A stretch of DNA of 64,000 nucleotides from AP-15 sp963738185 (GCA_963738185.1 CAVTVA010000003.1:1054001-1118000), one strand, 5' to 3'. Numbered from the stretch's first letter, positions 44,936-54,101 are shown. Numbers and translations: made by a program. The notes: generated by a model from the letters alone, not told the origin.

Positions 44936-45292
44936 TCAATCCTGAAGCGCCGCGGCGACGGCATCGGGGGCACGCTCGATGACCCGCAGATAGGCGCGGG
45001 CGGTCTCGTCGGGGACGCGCCGGGCCTGCTCCCAATCCTGCAACGTGCGCAGGTTGATGTGGAAGCGCTCGGCAAACTCCGCCTGGCTCAGGCCGAGCCG
45101 TTCGCGTGTCTCGCGCAACAGGCCCGGCCGGAACATCCGGGCGAGCTCCTCGTCGGTCATCGGCTGCGCATCCGGGTCCGACAGCGCAGCCGCCTCGATC
45201 TCCTCCTCGGTCATTCTTTTGACCCGCTCCCAGTCAGTTCTGTCGGACTTAGGATCGATCCCGGGCCTGTAGCGAATAATTCTCTCGTTCAC
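44936..45292 (-). CDS. brnA: BrnA-like antitoxin with helix-turn-helix
   Basis: 118 residues from GTG 45292. The middle (MTEEEIEAAALSDPDAQPMT) is typical of BrnA antitoxins. The C-terminal half is an XRE-like helix-turn-helix (LGLSQAEFAERFHINLRTLQ, then DWEQARRVPD). It overlaps the 3' end of brnT by 44 bases, so the pair is translationally coupled. BrnA neutralises BrnT and represses the operon (family knowledge). The much longer open frame upstream is a shadow of the aminotransferase gene. Confidence 0.8.
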   Translation of the reverse strand: MNERIIRYRPGIDPKSDRTDWERVKRMTEEEIEAAALSDPDAQPMTDEELARMFRPGLLRETRERLGLSQAEFAERFHINLRTLQDWEQARRVPDETARAYLRVIERAPDAVAAALQD

Positions 45293-45533
45293 GGCGGTTT
45301 GCCCTCCTGGCGCCGATGATGCGGCATCTCTCGCCGCGCATTGTGAAACAGACGAATAAGACAATGCCGTTGACGGAGCCGATCGCGCGAAATCGCGTTT
45401 CCCGACCATAGCTCCGGGGGTCGGCTTCGATCCGGGCGATGGGGTCGTCGAACACCCTCGAAGCGCCGGGGAAATCGATCCCATGCTTCGCGAGGTTGGT
45501 CGATCGCTTGGCCGGGTCCCATTCGAAGTCCAT
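45249..45533 (-). CDS. brnT: BrnT-family ribonuclease toxin
   Basis: 94 residues. MDFEWDPAKRSTNLAKHGID and VFDDPIARIE are diagnostic of BrnT, a RelE-like ribonuclease that slows translation; IIGARRANRRERENY is the conserved end. It is first in the brnT-brnA operon. Only about 120 bases separate it from the divergent aminotransferase start. Confidence 0.88.
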   Translation of the reverse strand: MDFEWDPAKRSTNLAKHGIDFPGASRVFDDPIARIEADPRSYGRETRFRAIGSVNGIVLFVCFTMRGERCRIIGARRANRRERENYSLQARDRS

Positions 45534-45655
45534 TGCCTTATATATACGGCGGTGCCGTAGTCTGCAAGGGTCGTGGTAAACTGTCCGAACAGCGCTTCAC
45601 AGTCGCCGTGCGGGACAGTAAGCTGGCGTCGTCCCCGTCCCATCGGTAACAGACC

Positions 45656-46861
45656 ATGCCTTTCCTTGCCGACCGCCTCGCTCGCGTTAAGCCGTCGCCG
45701 ACCATGGCGACCACAGCGCTCGCCACCGAATTGAAGGCGGCCGGGCGCGACATCGTCAGCCTGTCGGTCGGCGAGCCCGATTTCGACACCCCGCCGAACA
45801 TCCAGGAAGCGGCGATCGCGGCGATGCGGCGCGGCGAGACGCGCTACACCACCTTCGACGGCTCGATCGAGCTGAAGCGCGCGGTTGCGGCCAAGTTCAA
45901 GCGCGAGAACGGGCTCGATTACGAGACCTCGCAGATCACGATCAGCTCGGGCGGCAAGCAGGTCCTCTATAACGCGATGGTCGCCACCATCAACCCCGGC
46001 GACGAGGTCGTCATCCCGGCGCCGTTCTGGGTGTCCTATCCGGAGATGGTGCTGCTGTGCGACGGGACCCCGGTGCCGGTCCCCTGCCCGCAGAACAACG
46101 GCTTCAAATTGCGGCCCGAGGATCTCGACGCGGCGATCACGCCGAAGACCAAATGGCTGATCTTGAACTCGCCGTCGAACCCGACCGGCGCCGCCTATGC
46201 CGAGGCCGAGCTGAAAGCGGTTGCCGAGGTGCTGCTGCGCCATCCGCATGTCTGGATCATGACCGACGACATGTACGAGCACCTGGTCTACGACGATTTT
46301 GCGTACCGCACGATCGCCCAGGTCGAGCCGCGCCTCTACGAGCGCACCCTGACCGTCAACGGCGTCTCCAAGGCCTATTGCATGACCGGCTGGCGCATCG
46401 GCTATGGCGGCGGCCCGAAGGCATTGATCAAAGCGATGGGTGCCATCCAGTCGAACTCGACCGCCAACCCGTGCTCGATCAGCCAAGCAGCGGCGATCGA
46501 GGCCTTGAACGGGCCGCAGGATTTCATCCCGATCCATAACCAGAGCTTCAAGGAGCGGCGCGATCTGGTGGTCGATCTGCTGAACCGGGTGCCCGGGCTG
46601 TTCTGCCCGCGGCCGGAAGGGGCGTTTTACGTCTATCCGTCCTGCGCCGGGGTGATCGGCAAGCACACCCCTCAAGGCAAGACCATCGCCAGCGACGGCG
46701 ACTTCGCGCGCTACCTGCTGGAAGAGACCGGGGTCGCGGTGGTGCACGGCGAAGCCTTTGGCCTGTCGCCGCATTTCCGCATCTCCTACGCCGCCTCGAG
46801 CGAGGTGCTGCGCGACGCCTGCGGGCGCATCGCGCGAGCCTGCGGCGCGCTCTCGGCCTGA
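45656..46861 (+). CDS. aatA: Aspartate aminotransferase (class I, subgroup gamma type)
   Basis: 401 residues, normal length. Recognisable are IVSLSVGEPDFDTPPNIQEA at the N-terminus, LNSPSNPTGAAYAEAEL, MTDDMYEHLVYDD, the PLP-binding lysine in VNGVSKAYCMTGWRIGY, and the C-terminal arginine in PHFRISYA. It exchanges the amino group between aspartate and 2-oxoglutarate, and the subgroup may also accept prephenate or aromatic substrates (family knowledge). Cytoplasmic. It is a single gene followed by the EF-G-like gene on the same strand after about 180 bases. Confidence 0.92.
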   Translation: MPFLADRLARVKPSPTMATTALATELKAAGRDIVSLSVGEPDFDTPPNIQEAAIAAMRRGETRYTTFDGSIELKRAVAAKFKRENGLDYETSQITISSGGKQVLYNAMVATINPGDEVVIPAPFWVSYPEMVLLCDGTPVPVPCPQNNGFKLRPEDLDAAITPKTKWLILNSPSNPTGAAYAEAELKAVAEVLLRHPHVWIMTDDMYEHLVYDDFAYRTIAQVEPRLYERTLTVNGVSKAYCMTGWRIGYGGGPKALIKAMGAIQSNSTANPCSISQAAAIEALNGPQDFIPIHNQSFKERRDLVVDLLNRVPGLFCPRPEGAFYVYPSCAGVIGKHTPQGKTIASDGDFARYLLEETGVAVVHGEAFGLSPHFRISYAASSEVLRDACGRIARACGALSA

Positions 46862-47043
46862 GACCGGGCGCACCCCGAGGTCATCTGAGGGCGGTCCGAA
46901 ACCGCGGCCGCGCCGCCGGAACTGGCCCTCGCGAGATTTCGGTTGCCATTCGACGGCCCGACAGGCGACCATCGCGGCCATAGATCGGGCGCCGCCGGGC
47001 CGCCGGCTCGATGGTCGTCCAACAAGATGGTTGGAGGCGCCTC

Positions 47044-49074
47044 ATGGCGAATGCACCCGCGGCCCCGCGTTGCGCCGCTCTGATCGGCCCCTATCTGTCG
47101 GGCAAGACGACCTTGCTCGAAGCCCTGCTTTACGCCAGCGGCACGACCGGACGGCGCGGCAGCGTGCGCGACGGCAATTCGGTGGGCGACCACGCCCCCG
47201 AGGCGCGCGCCCGAGAGATGTCGACCGAGCTTAATGTCGCCAGCGCCGTCTTTCTCGGCGACCCGTGGACGATCCTCGACTGCCCCGGCTCGGTCGAGCT
47301 CCTCTATGAGGCGCAGGGCGCGTTGCTGGCGAGCGACGTCGCCATCGTCGTCGTCGAGCCCGAGGTCGAGCGGGCGCTGACAATCAGCCCGCTGTTGCGT
47401 TTTCTCGACCAGCACAAGATCCCGCACATGGTGTTCATCAACAAGATGGACAACGCGAACGCGCGGGTGCGCGACGTGCTGGCTGCGTTGCAATCAGTGT
47501 CGAGCCGGCCGCTGGTGTTGCGCCAGGTCCCGTTGCGCGGCGCCGAAGCCGAGGTGACCGGCTATGTCGATCTGGTCAGCGAGCGCGCCTATCGCTATCG
47601 GCCGGGCCAGGCGTCCGACCTGATCCCGTTGCCCGACGGGTTTTGGGAGCAGGAGCGCGAGACCCGCAGCGGCCTGCTCGAAAAGCTCGCCGATTTTGAC
47701 GATGCGCTGCTCGAGCAGCTGCTCGAGGAGGTCGAGCCGCCAAAGGAAGAAATCTATCGGCATCTGACGCAGACCCTCAAAGGCGGCCAGACCGTGCCGG
47801 TGTTTCTCGGCTCGGGGCTGGCCGATTACGGGGTGCGCCGGTTGTGGAAGGCGCTGCGCCACGAGACACCTTCGCCGCAGGAAACCGCGGCGCGGCTCGG
47901 CATCGCCGGCGAGGGCGAGCCGTTGGCCCAGGTGATCAAGACGTACCATCTGCCGCATACCGGCAAGCTGTCCTTAGCGCGGGTCTGGCGCGGCACGGTC
48001 ACCGAGGGCATGGTGCTGAACGGCACCCGCGTCGCCGGGCTGCTGCGGGTGACCGGCGGGCAGCACGAAAAGCTCGCCTCGGCTCAAGCCGGCGAGGTGG
48101 TCGGGCTGACCCGCATGGAAGACATCGCCACCGGTGTGGTGCTGACCCCGTCGGGCAAGGCCGACCCGTTGCCGCGGCCCGACCGGCCGCAGCCGGTCTT
48201 TGGCTTGGCGATCGCGTCGGAAAAGCGCGCCGACGACGTCAAGCTGACCGGGGCCATCGGCAAGCTCGTCGAAGAGGACCCGACCCTCGAGCTCGAGCAG
48301 AACGCCGACACGCAGGAAATGGTGCTGTGGGGGCAGGGCGACATCCATCTGCAAATCGCGATGGACCGGCTGCGCAACCGCCACAACCTCGCGGTCACCG
48401 GCCGGCCGGCGGCGGTTCCCTACAAGGAGACGATCCGGCACGGGACCCAGCAGCATTCCCGCTTCAAGCGGCAGAGCGGCGGGCACGGGCAGTTCGCCGA
48501 CGTGACGATCGAGGTCAAGCAGCTGCCGCGCGGGTCGGGCTTTACCTTTACCGACAGCGTGGTCGGCGGCGCCATCCCGCGCAACTACATCCCGGCGGTC
48601 GAGGAAGGGGTGGTCGAGGCGCTGCACCACGGCCCGCTCGGTTTTCCGGTGGTCGATGTCGCGGTCACTCTGATGACCGGCCAGTTCCACGCGGTGGACA
48701 GCTCGGACCAGGCGTTCAAGACCGCCGGGCGGCAAGGGGTTCAGGAGGCGCTGCCAAAATGCGAGCCGATCCTGCTCGAGCCGATCGATTTGGTCGAGAT
48801 CTCGGTCCCCAATGCCTTTACCGCACGGGTGCAGCGGCTGGTCTCCGGCCGGCGCGGCCAGATCCTCGGCTATGACGCCAAACCCGATTGGCCCGGCTGG
48901 GACGTGGTCAGCGCGCATATGCCGCAGAGCGAACTGCACGATCTGATCGTCGAGCTGCGCTCCTTGACCCTGGGGGTCGGCAGCTTTGCCCACCGCTTCG
49001 ACCACATGCAGGAATTGACCGGCCGGCCGGCCGAAAAGGTTATGGCCTCGCGCACCGCCGACGCCGCGCAGTAG
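47044..49074 (+). CDS. Elongation factor G-like GTPase
   Basis: 676 residues from ATG 47044 (GGAGG eight bases before); an upstream start at 47011 is in frame but unsupported. The five-domain EF-G layout is clear, including the domain IV text FKRQSGGHGQFADVTIEV and the domain V text QKFKTAGRQGV-like (here FKTAGRQGVQEAL). The GTPase motifs are divergent: G1 is GPYLSGKTTL and G3 is DCPGS instead of DTPGH, so the usual catalytic histidine is missing. G4, NKMD, is normal. It belongs to the EF-G-like paralogues of alphaproteobacteria rather than to the main fusA. Confidence 0.85.
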   Translation: MANAPAAPRCAALIGPYLSGKTTLLEALLYASGTTGRRGSVRDGNSVGDHAPEARAREMSTELNVASAVFLGDPWTILDCPGSVELLYEAQGALLASDVAIVVVEPEVERALTISPLLRFLDQHKIPHMVFINKMDNANARVRDVLAALQSVSSRPLVLRQVPLRGAEAEVTGYVDLVSERAYRYRPGQASDLIPLPDGFWEQERETRSGLLEKLADFDDALLEQLLEEVEPPKEEIYRHLTQTLKGGQTVPVFLGSGLADYGVRRLWKALRHETPSPQETAARLGIAGEGEPLAQVIKTYHLPHTGKLSLARVWRGTVTEGMVLNGTRVAGLLRVTGGQHEKLASAQAGEVVGLTRMEDIATGVVLTPSGKADPLPRPDRPQPVFGLAIASEKRADDVKLTGAIGKLVEEDPTLELEQNADTQEMVLWGQGDIHLQIAMDRLRNRHNLAVTGRPAAVPYKETIRHGTQQHSRFKRQSGGHGQFADVTIEVKQLPRGSGFTFTDSVVGGAIPRNYIPAVEEGVVEALHHGPLGFPVVDVAVTLMTGQFHAVDSSDQAFKTAGRQGVQEALPKCEPILLEPIDLVEISVPNAFTARVQRLVSGRRGQILGYDAKPDWPGWDVVSAHMPQSELHDLIVELRSLTLGVGSFAHRFDHMQELTGRPAEKVMASRTADAAQ

Positions 49075-49196
49075 CCCCGGGGCGTCGCCAACGACCTGCG
49101 GCCCTCGCGCGGTTTGGAGCGCGCTCGCGAAAGCGTGACTTGGTGCTGCCCATTGCTGCTCCAGATTATCGAGCACAATGATCTGAGGGTGCAGCG

Positions 49197-50171
49197 ATGC
49201 TGATTCGGCGCAAACAGGGATGGGAGCTTCCCGACAGCGCGGCAACGCCGGAGAGCGTCTATCTCGGGCGCAGAGCCCTGCTCAAGGCCATGGGCGTCGG
49301 CTCGATGCTGGCCCCCGGCCTTGCTGCGGCAATCGGCGCGCCGGCAGCATTGGCGGCGGACGAAGACCCCTCGGCCGCGCTCTACCCGTTCAAGCGCGAC
49401 CCGCGTTACAAGCTCGACCGGCCGATCACCGATCCCAAATTTTCCGAGAACTACAACAACTTCTACGAATACGGCTCGGAAAAAGCGATTGCCGACGACG
49501 CCCAGCAGCTGAAAATCCGGCCGTGGACGGTCAAGATCGACGGCATGGTCGAAAAGCCGATCGAGATCGGCATCGACGACCTCTTAAAGAAGATGCCGCT
49601 CGAGGAGCGGCTCTACCGTCACCGCTGCGTCGAGGCGTGGTCGATGGCGGTGCCGTGGAGCGGGTTTGCGATGGCTGCCTTTGTCGACTTCGCCAGGCCA
49701 CTCGGCTCGGCAAAATTTGTGCGCACGCAAACCTTTCTCGACCCGGCCGAGGCGCCCGGGCAAAAGCAGTTCTGGTACCCGTGGCCCTATATCGAGGGTC
49801 TGACGATAGCCGAAGCGAAGAACGAGCTCGCCTTTTTCGTGACCGGCATGTACGGCAAGCCGGTGCCAAAGCAGGACGGGGCGCCGCTGCGCCTAGTGGT
49901 GCCGTGGAAATACGGGTTCAAATCGGCGAAATCGATCGTCCGCGTCTCGTTCACCGATAAGCAGCCGGTGTCGTTCTGGCAGAATGTGCAGGGCGACGAG
50001 TACGGGTTTTGGGCGAACGTCAACCCGGCGGTGCCGCATCCGCGCTGGAGCCAGGCGACCGAGCGGGTGATCGGCACCGACGAGCGGGTGCCGACCCTGA
50101 TCTGGAACGGCTATGGCGAATACGTCGCCCACCTCTATGACGGAATGCAGGGCCAGAAGATTTTCTTCTGA
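49197..50171 (+). CDS. msrP: Protein-methionine-sulfoxide reductase catalytic subunit
   Basis: 324 residues. A twin-arginine-type signal, YLGRRALLKAMGVGS, precedes an export region ending ALAADE. The molybdopterin-binding cysteine is in YRHRCVEAWSMAVPW, and the family text ends WNGYGEYVAHLYDGMQGQK. MsrP repairs oxidised methionine in periplasmic proteins, with electrons from the haem membrane subunit MsrQ (family knowledge). The Shine-Dalgarno-like GAGGG lies before the ATG. No msrQ follows: the next gene is gph on the opposite strand. Confidence 0.92.
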   Translation: MLIRRKQGWELPDSAATPESVYLGRRALLKAMGVGSMLAPGLAAAIGAPAALAADEDPSAALYPFKRDPRYKLDRPITDPKFSENYNNFYEYGSEKAIADDAQQLKIRPWTVKIDGMVEKPIEIGIDDLLKKMPLEERLYRHRCVEAWSMAVPWSGFAMAAFVDFARPLGSAKFVRTQTFLDPAEAPGQKQFWYPWPYIEGLTIAEAKNELAFFVTGMYGKPVPKQDGAPLRLVVPWKYGFKSAKSIVRVSFTDKQPVSFWQNVQGDEYGFWANVNPAVPHPRWSQATERVIGTDERVPTLIWNGYGEYVAHLYDGMQGQKIFF

Positions 50172-50179
50172 AAAGGCGG

Positions 50180-50848
50180 TTACGGAGCGAGGCCGAGGCG
50201 GTCGAGCGCTGCCGGAAGATCGGCGAAATGGTCGAGCAGCACGTCGGCGCCCAGCGTCTCAGGGTCGATCCGCGCGTAGCCATAGCGCATCAGCACCAGC
50301 GGAATGCCGGCGCCGTGGGCCGCCGCCGCGTCGTTTTCGTTGTCGCCGATCATCGCCGCCGCCTCGACCCGCGCGCCGAGCGCGCCGATCAATTCCAGCA
50401 AGTGCCTCGGATCGGGCTTTTTGACCGCGAACCGGTCGCCGCCGGCGACCCCGTCGAACAGCGGCAGCAGCCCCAGGCCTTCGAGCACGGTCAGGGTCGC
50501 GCGCTGCGGCTTGTTGGTGCAGACCGCGGCCCGGTAGCCGCTTCGGCGCAACGCCGCCAGGGTCTCGGGCACCGCCGGGTAGGGCCGGGTCAACCGCACC
50601 GCATCAGCTTCGTAGAGCTCGATAAACCGCGGCAGCGCGCTCGCGGCTTCGGCCGGTCCGGCGCCGCTCGCCGCCAGCGCGCGGGCAACGAGCGCCGGCA
50701 CGCCGTCGCCGATCATCCGCCTGACCTGCGCCAGCGATAGCGGCTTGTCGCCGCGCTCGCGCAGCATCTCGTTGACCGCGGCGCGCAGATCGGGGGCGCT
50801 GTCGATCAGCGTGCCATCGAGATCGAAAATCAGCAGAAACCCTTCCAT
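50180..50848 (-). CDS. gph: Phosphoglycolate phosphatase-like HAD hydrolase
   Basis: 222 residues from ATG 50848. HAD motif I is FDLDGTLIDSAPDL, motif II is VCTNKPQ, the lysine of motif III is in FAVKKPDPRHL, and motif IV is GDNENDAAAA. It dephosphorylates 2-phosphoglycolate and related phosphosugars (family knowledge). Cytoplasmic. It converges with msrP. An in-frame upstream ATG at 50887 would add 13 residues lacking conservation. Confidence 0.85.
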   Translation of the reverse strand: MEGFLLIFDLDGTLIDSAPDLRAAVNEMLRERGDKPLSLAQVRRMIGDGVPALVARALAASGAGPAEAASALPRFIELYEADAVRLTRPYPAVPETLAALRRSGYRAAVCTNKPQRATLTVLEGLGLLPLFDGVAGGDRFAVKKPDPRHLLELIGALGARVEAAAMIGDNENDAAAAHGAGIPLVLMRYGYARIDPETLGADVLLDHFADLPAALDRLGLAP

Positions 50849-51504
50849 AAGCAAACAATCTGAATTGCCTTCTGACGCCTGCAACATACCGCGTGTTGGA
50901 TCGGTTGCGCTCTGATTTCAAATAGCCTCGTGCCACAGCTCGACCGGTTGTTCCGGTTTCTGATTACCGATCCTGACCCGGCCGCGGTGGCGGTTCTGCT
51001 TGGTGGTGCGAATCTCGCGCGGATTGGCTTCGACGGTGACTCCGATTGGCACGCCGTCTCGGGCTGAACAGCCCGAAACCTGCGCGCGGGTAATTGGCAA
51101 ATCTCATTTCCCGATCGCGCTCGCGACCTTCGCGATCACGGTATCGAGGGTTTGGAACACCACCTCGACGCTGTAGCCGACAAAGAACGCGAGCGCGGAT
51201 GCAGCGATCCGCTATCCGGCTCCGCCAGCCCCTAGACGTTGCCCTGGAGCCGAAGTTGTCGGCCCGCGGATGAGCCGAAGGCGTCGGGTGTTGCTACGGG
51301 ATCTCCGTAGGCGAATGCTCTGCCATCCCCGCTCCCCCTGCGCCGGTTTCGCGCGCTTTTATCGCTTTGCAGTCGAATACGAGCGATCAGTCGGGTGATC
51401 AAGTATGATGCTTCGGATTTTGTTGAGGTTGCGGCCGCTCAGGGAGGCAGGGCGGGCGGCATTCGCGGCGGTCGGGCACGGCGAATCGAACATGGAGAGC
51501 AGGA
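50849..51504. other. Gene-poor region with remnants
   Basis: About 650 bases. It contains a doubtful 60-residue minus-strand frame (50,918-51,100: charged, no recognisable family) and a short membrane-protein remnant at 51,108-51,207. Otherwise I see no gene, RNA or repeat. Confidence 0.45.
51108..51207 (-). pseudogene. Membrane-protein C-terminal remnant
   Basis: A short frame reads ASALAFFVGYSVEVVFQTLD and ends AKVASAIGK, like the last transmembrane segment and tail of a small membrane protein. An in-frame TAG stands just before it and no start is found. Its position beside a lysozyme gene makes a holin-like or accessory origin conceivable but unproven. Confidence 0.3.
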
Positions 51505-52050
51505 ATGGCGGACAGCTTTGCAACGTGCCTCGCGTTCACGCTCCGCGCGGAAGGGGGCTATGTCGATAATCCCGCCGACCCGGGCGGCGCCACCAACATG
51601 GGCATAACCTTGGCCACTTACCGGGATTGGTCCGATGACCCCGATCTCGGGCCGGTTCAAGTGCAGGACATGACCGAGCACACGGCGAGGGCGATCTACC
51701 AGTCTCTCTACTGGAACCCGTTGCGCGCCGACGCGCTGCCCCGCGGCGTCGATCTGAGCGTCTTCGACATGGGAGTTAACGCCGGGATCTGGCGCTCGGC
51801 CAGGCTGCTGCAGCGAGCACTTGGGTTTTCCGGAGACGAGGTCGACGGCTGTATTGGTCCCGAGACACTGGGGGCGGCCGCGAAGTTTGATGCGCGCACG
51901 CTGATCAACGATCTCGCCACGCGACAAGCGGGCTACTACAGGACCTTGGAGGATTACGACACCTTCGGCGCCGGCTGGCTAAATCGAACCGAGGCGCGGC
52001 GCGCGGCGGCCCTCGCCATGCTCGAGGACCGCACGACGGTCGAGGTTTGA
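51505..52050 (+). CDS. GH108 N-acetylmuramidase (phage-type lysozyme)
   Basis: 181 residues. The N-terminal GH108 catalytic domain shows LRAEGGYVDNPADPGGATNM with the catalytic glutamate, then GITLATYRDW. The C-terminal part (VFDMGVNAGIWRSARLLQRA, DGCIGPETLGAA) is the peptidoglycan-binding PG_binding_3-like region. It cleaves the glycan backbone of peptidoglycan. There is no signal peptide, so release would need a holin or Tat/Sec help, as with phage endolysins. No other phage genes surround it, so it is a domesticated or orphan lysozyme, possibly once part of a prophage or gene-transfer agent. Confidence 0.85.
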   Translation: MADSFATCLAFTLRAEGGYVDNPADPGGATNMGITLATYRDWSDDPDLGPVQVQDMTEHTARAIYQSLYWNPLRADALPRGVDLSVFDMGVNAGIWRSARLLQRALGFSGDEVDGCIGPETLGAAAKFDARTLINDLATRQAGYYRTLEDYDTFGAGWLNRTEARRAAALAMLEDRTTVEV

Positions 52051-52145
52051 GGAGCGCCAATTACCGTTGGGGCAATCGACGCAAGGTCGGACACGCGGGT
52101 GGGAAGCGCATAGTTAGATCGGCCATGCCGCTCGAAGATCGGTCG

Positions 52146-53240
52146 TCAGCTGACAGGCGCGGCCGTCGCCAGCTTCATGAATTCGTCCATCGCGGCCGGG
52201 GCGGTCCAGCGCAGCACCGCCACAAGGTCGTTCTCGGGGTCGATCCAGGTCAGGTTGCCGCCGGCGCCGCGGGCATAATAGCTGCGCTCCGAGGCGCTTG
52301 GATAGAGGCCGTGCGCGGTGTTGAGCCACCACAGATAGCCATATTGCGGATAGAGCGGGCAGGGTTCGAGCATCCGCTCGACCCACGCCTCCGAGAGGAT
52401 GCGGCGGCCGCCCCACTCACCCCGGCTCAGCAGCAACAGGCCGATCCGGGCCTGGTTGCGCGCGCCGATAAAGACGCCGCCGCCCCAATGCCCACCGCCC
52501 GAGACCGACTGCACTTGCCGCCCGTCGATCTCGACCCAGGAATTGCGGTAGCCGTGCCATTCCCAATCGGGCGAGGCGCCGATCGGCTCCATGACCAGCT
52601 CGCGGAACACTTCGGGCAATGGCCGGCGCCACACCCGCAGCAAGGCGAGGGCGAGCCGATTGACCCGGACGTCGTTATATTCCCAGAAGCCGCCGGGCGG
52701 GTGGAGGTCGCGGTGGCTGCCCTTTGGGGCGCCGCCCGGCCGGCCGCCGACGGCGCGGTTGCGGTCGACGAGATCGGGCTTGCCCCACAGCTCGCCCTCC
52801 CATTCCGAGGTCTGCTGCAGCAGATGGTGCCAGGTAATCGCGTCGTTGTGCGGCGGCTCGAAGCCGCCGTCCTCGACGGTGCGCGAGACCTTGTCGTGCG
52901 GGTCGCCGATCAGCCCGCGATCCCAGGCCAGGCCAAAGAGGATCGACAGATAGCTTTTGGCGACGCTGAAGGTCATGTCGGCGCGCGCAGTGTCGCCCCA
53001 TTCCGCGACGATATGCCCGCCCTGCAGGATAACGCCGTTCGGCCCGCCGCGTGGCCGCACCGGCCCCAGGGTTTCGTTCCATGGCGGGCGCTCGGCGAAA
53101 TCGCTGGTCACCATTCGCGCGAGATCGCGCGACCATGGCGTCTCGTGCTCGGCCGCGTGGCGCGCGGCGGCGGCGATGCCGCGGCTGGCCGGCGGCTGGC
53201 TCGGCCAATCGGCCGGGTGGGGTGGCGGAAACTCGCTCAT
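52146..53240 (-). CDS. Beta-lactamase-family serine hydrolase
   Basis: 364 residues from ATG 53240 (MSEFPPPHPADWPSQ). A class-C beta-lactamase-like fold is indicated by the serine-lysine motif SVAK (TFSVAKSYLSILFGL), the tyrosine motif FWEYNDVRVN and a late ARGAGGNLTWIDP stretch near the third motif. Such enzymes include esterases, D-aminopeptidases and other acyl hydrolases, and most have no antibiotic role (family knowledge). No signal peptide is seen, pointing to a cytoplasmic esterase-like enzyme. Confidence 0.8.
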   Translation of the reverse strand: MSEFPPPHPADWPSQPPASRGIAAAARHAAEHETPWSRDLARMVTSDFAERPPWNETLGPVRPRGGPNGVILQGGHIVAEWGDTARADMTFSVAKSYLSILFGLAWDRGLIGDPHDKVSRTVEDGGFEPPHNDAITWHHLLQQTSEWEGELWGKPDLVDRNRAVGGRPGGAPKGSHRDLHPPGGFWEYNDVRVNRLALALLRVWRRPLPEVFRELVMEPIGASPDWEWHGYRNSWVEIDGRQVQSVSGGGHWGGGVFIGARNQARIGLLLLSRGEWGGRRILSEAWVERMLEPCPLYPQYGYLWWLNTAHGLYPSASERSYYARGAGGNLTWIDPENDLVAVLRWTAPAAMDEFMKLATAAPVS

Positions 53241-53400
53241 CTTCAGATGCTCCGTGGCCATGATCGGGGCCGCCTCGCGGGCAGGCTTGATTTTCGAGGG
53301 ATGCGCACAACCTCGTGAGGCGTGGCGCGGCGGCGCCAGCCCGAGCTTGCAAAGCGAGGGGCGGGGTCGCTAGAATTGGCTCCTTCAGCGGTCTGGGGTC

Positions 53401-53652
53401 ATGGATATTATGGGTTCGTTCAGCCTGTTCCATTGGATAGTGGTCCTGGCCATTATCCTCATTCTATTCGGTGCCGGGAAGCTGCCGCGTGTGATGGGCG
53501 ACTTTGCCAAGGGCATCAAGGCGTTCAAGGCCGGCATGCAGGACGGTGACGAAGCTCCGCCACAGGCGCAGGCGCAAGTGCCGCCGCCTGTCGTCGCGGC
53601 GACTACCGCTGCACCCGCCGCTGCTGCCGATCGGCCCCACGAGCACGCCTGA
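53401..53652 (+). CDS. tatA: Sec-independent protein translocase subunit TatA
   Basis: 83 residues. A short N-terminal transmembrane helix (FHWIVVLAIILILFGAG) is followed by the hinge KLPRVMGDFAKGIKAFKAGM, the amphipathic helix that defines TatA, and an Ala/Pro-rich tail. It forms the pore-like part of the Tat pathway, which exports folded cofactor proteins such as MsrP. TatB and TatC are not beside it in this window. Confidence 0.92.
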   Translation: MDIMGSFSLFHWIVVLAIILILFGAGKLPRVMGDFAKGIKAFKAGMQDGDEAPPQAQAQVPPPVVAATTAAPAAAADRPHEHA

Positions 53653-53672
53653 ACGTAGCTTGCGGCGGGGAG

Positions 53673-54101
53673 ATGCGGGCCGCGGGGTGGCTCGGCGTGC
53701 ACTCGCGTGTTCACGCCCTGCCAAGTCTCGACGGCTCGGTTGAAATCCGGACAGTAGACGATCGCGGTCGCGGGGTTTTCGCGCGTCAGGGAATTGCGGC
53801 CGGCACCATGATTGAGGCGGCGCCGGTTGTTATCGTGCCGGCGGCGGAATGTGCGTTGCTCGATCGTACGATCCTGCACGATTATTATTTTCACTGGGAT
53901 GGCGACCCCGACGGCGAGGGCCGCGGCGCGCTGGGTCTTGGCCTGGTCAGCCTGTGCAACCATTCGAGCCGCCCGCGCGCCCGGGTCAACCGCAATTTCG
54001 CCCGGCGCACGCTTGACTTGGTGGCAATCGGCGATATCGAGCCGGGCGCCGAAATCACGATCGATTACGGCTGCGAGTTGTGGTTCGAGCCGCGCGACTA
54101 G
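53673..54101 (+). CDS. SET-domain protein
   Basis: 142 residues, 20 bases after tatA. GRGVFARQGIAAGTMIEAAP is the SET N-terminal strand pattern. CNHSSRPRARVNRNF matches the NHSxxPN motif, and ITIDYGCELWF matches the final catalytic ExxxDY-like motif. Bacterial SET proteins of this compact size are putative lysine methyltransferases with unknown targets (family knowledge). The start is an ATG at 53673; the first ~20 residues are not conserved-looking, so a later start is possible. Confidence 0.75.
   Translation: MRAAGWLGVHSRVHALPSLDGSVEIRTVDDRGRGVFARQGIAAGTMIEAAPVVIVPAAECALLDRTILHDYYFHWDGDPDGEGRGALGLGLVSLCNHSSRPRARVNRNFARRTLDLVAIGDIEPGAEITIDYGCELWFEPRD

Noticed and set aside
45293..46981. Upstream extension of the brnA frame
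   Set aside because: Covers brnT and the antisense of the aminotransferase; the real antitoxin starts at 45292.
52146..53240. Antibiotic-resistance beta-lactamase
   Set aside because: Has the SVAK and tyrosine motifs of the broad serine-hydrolase family but no export signal and no close resemblance to AmpC.
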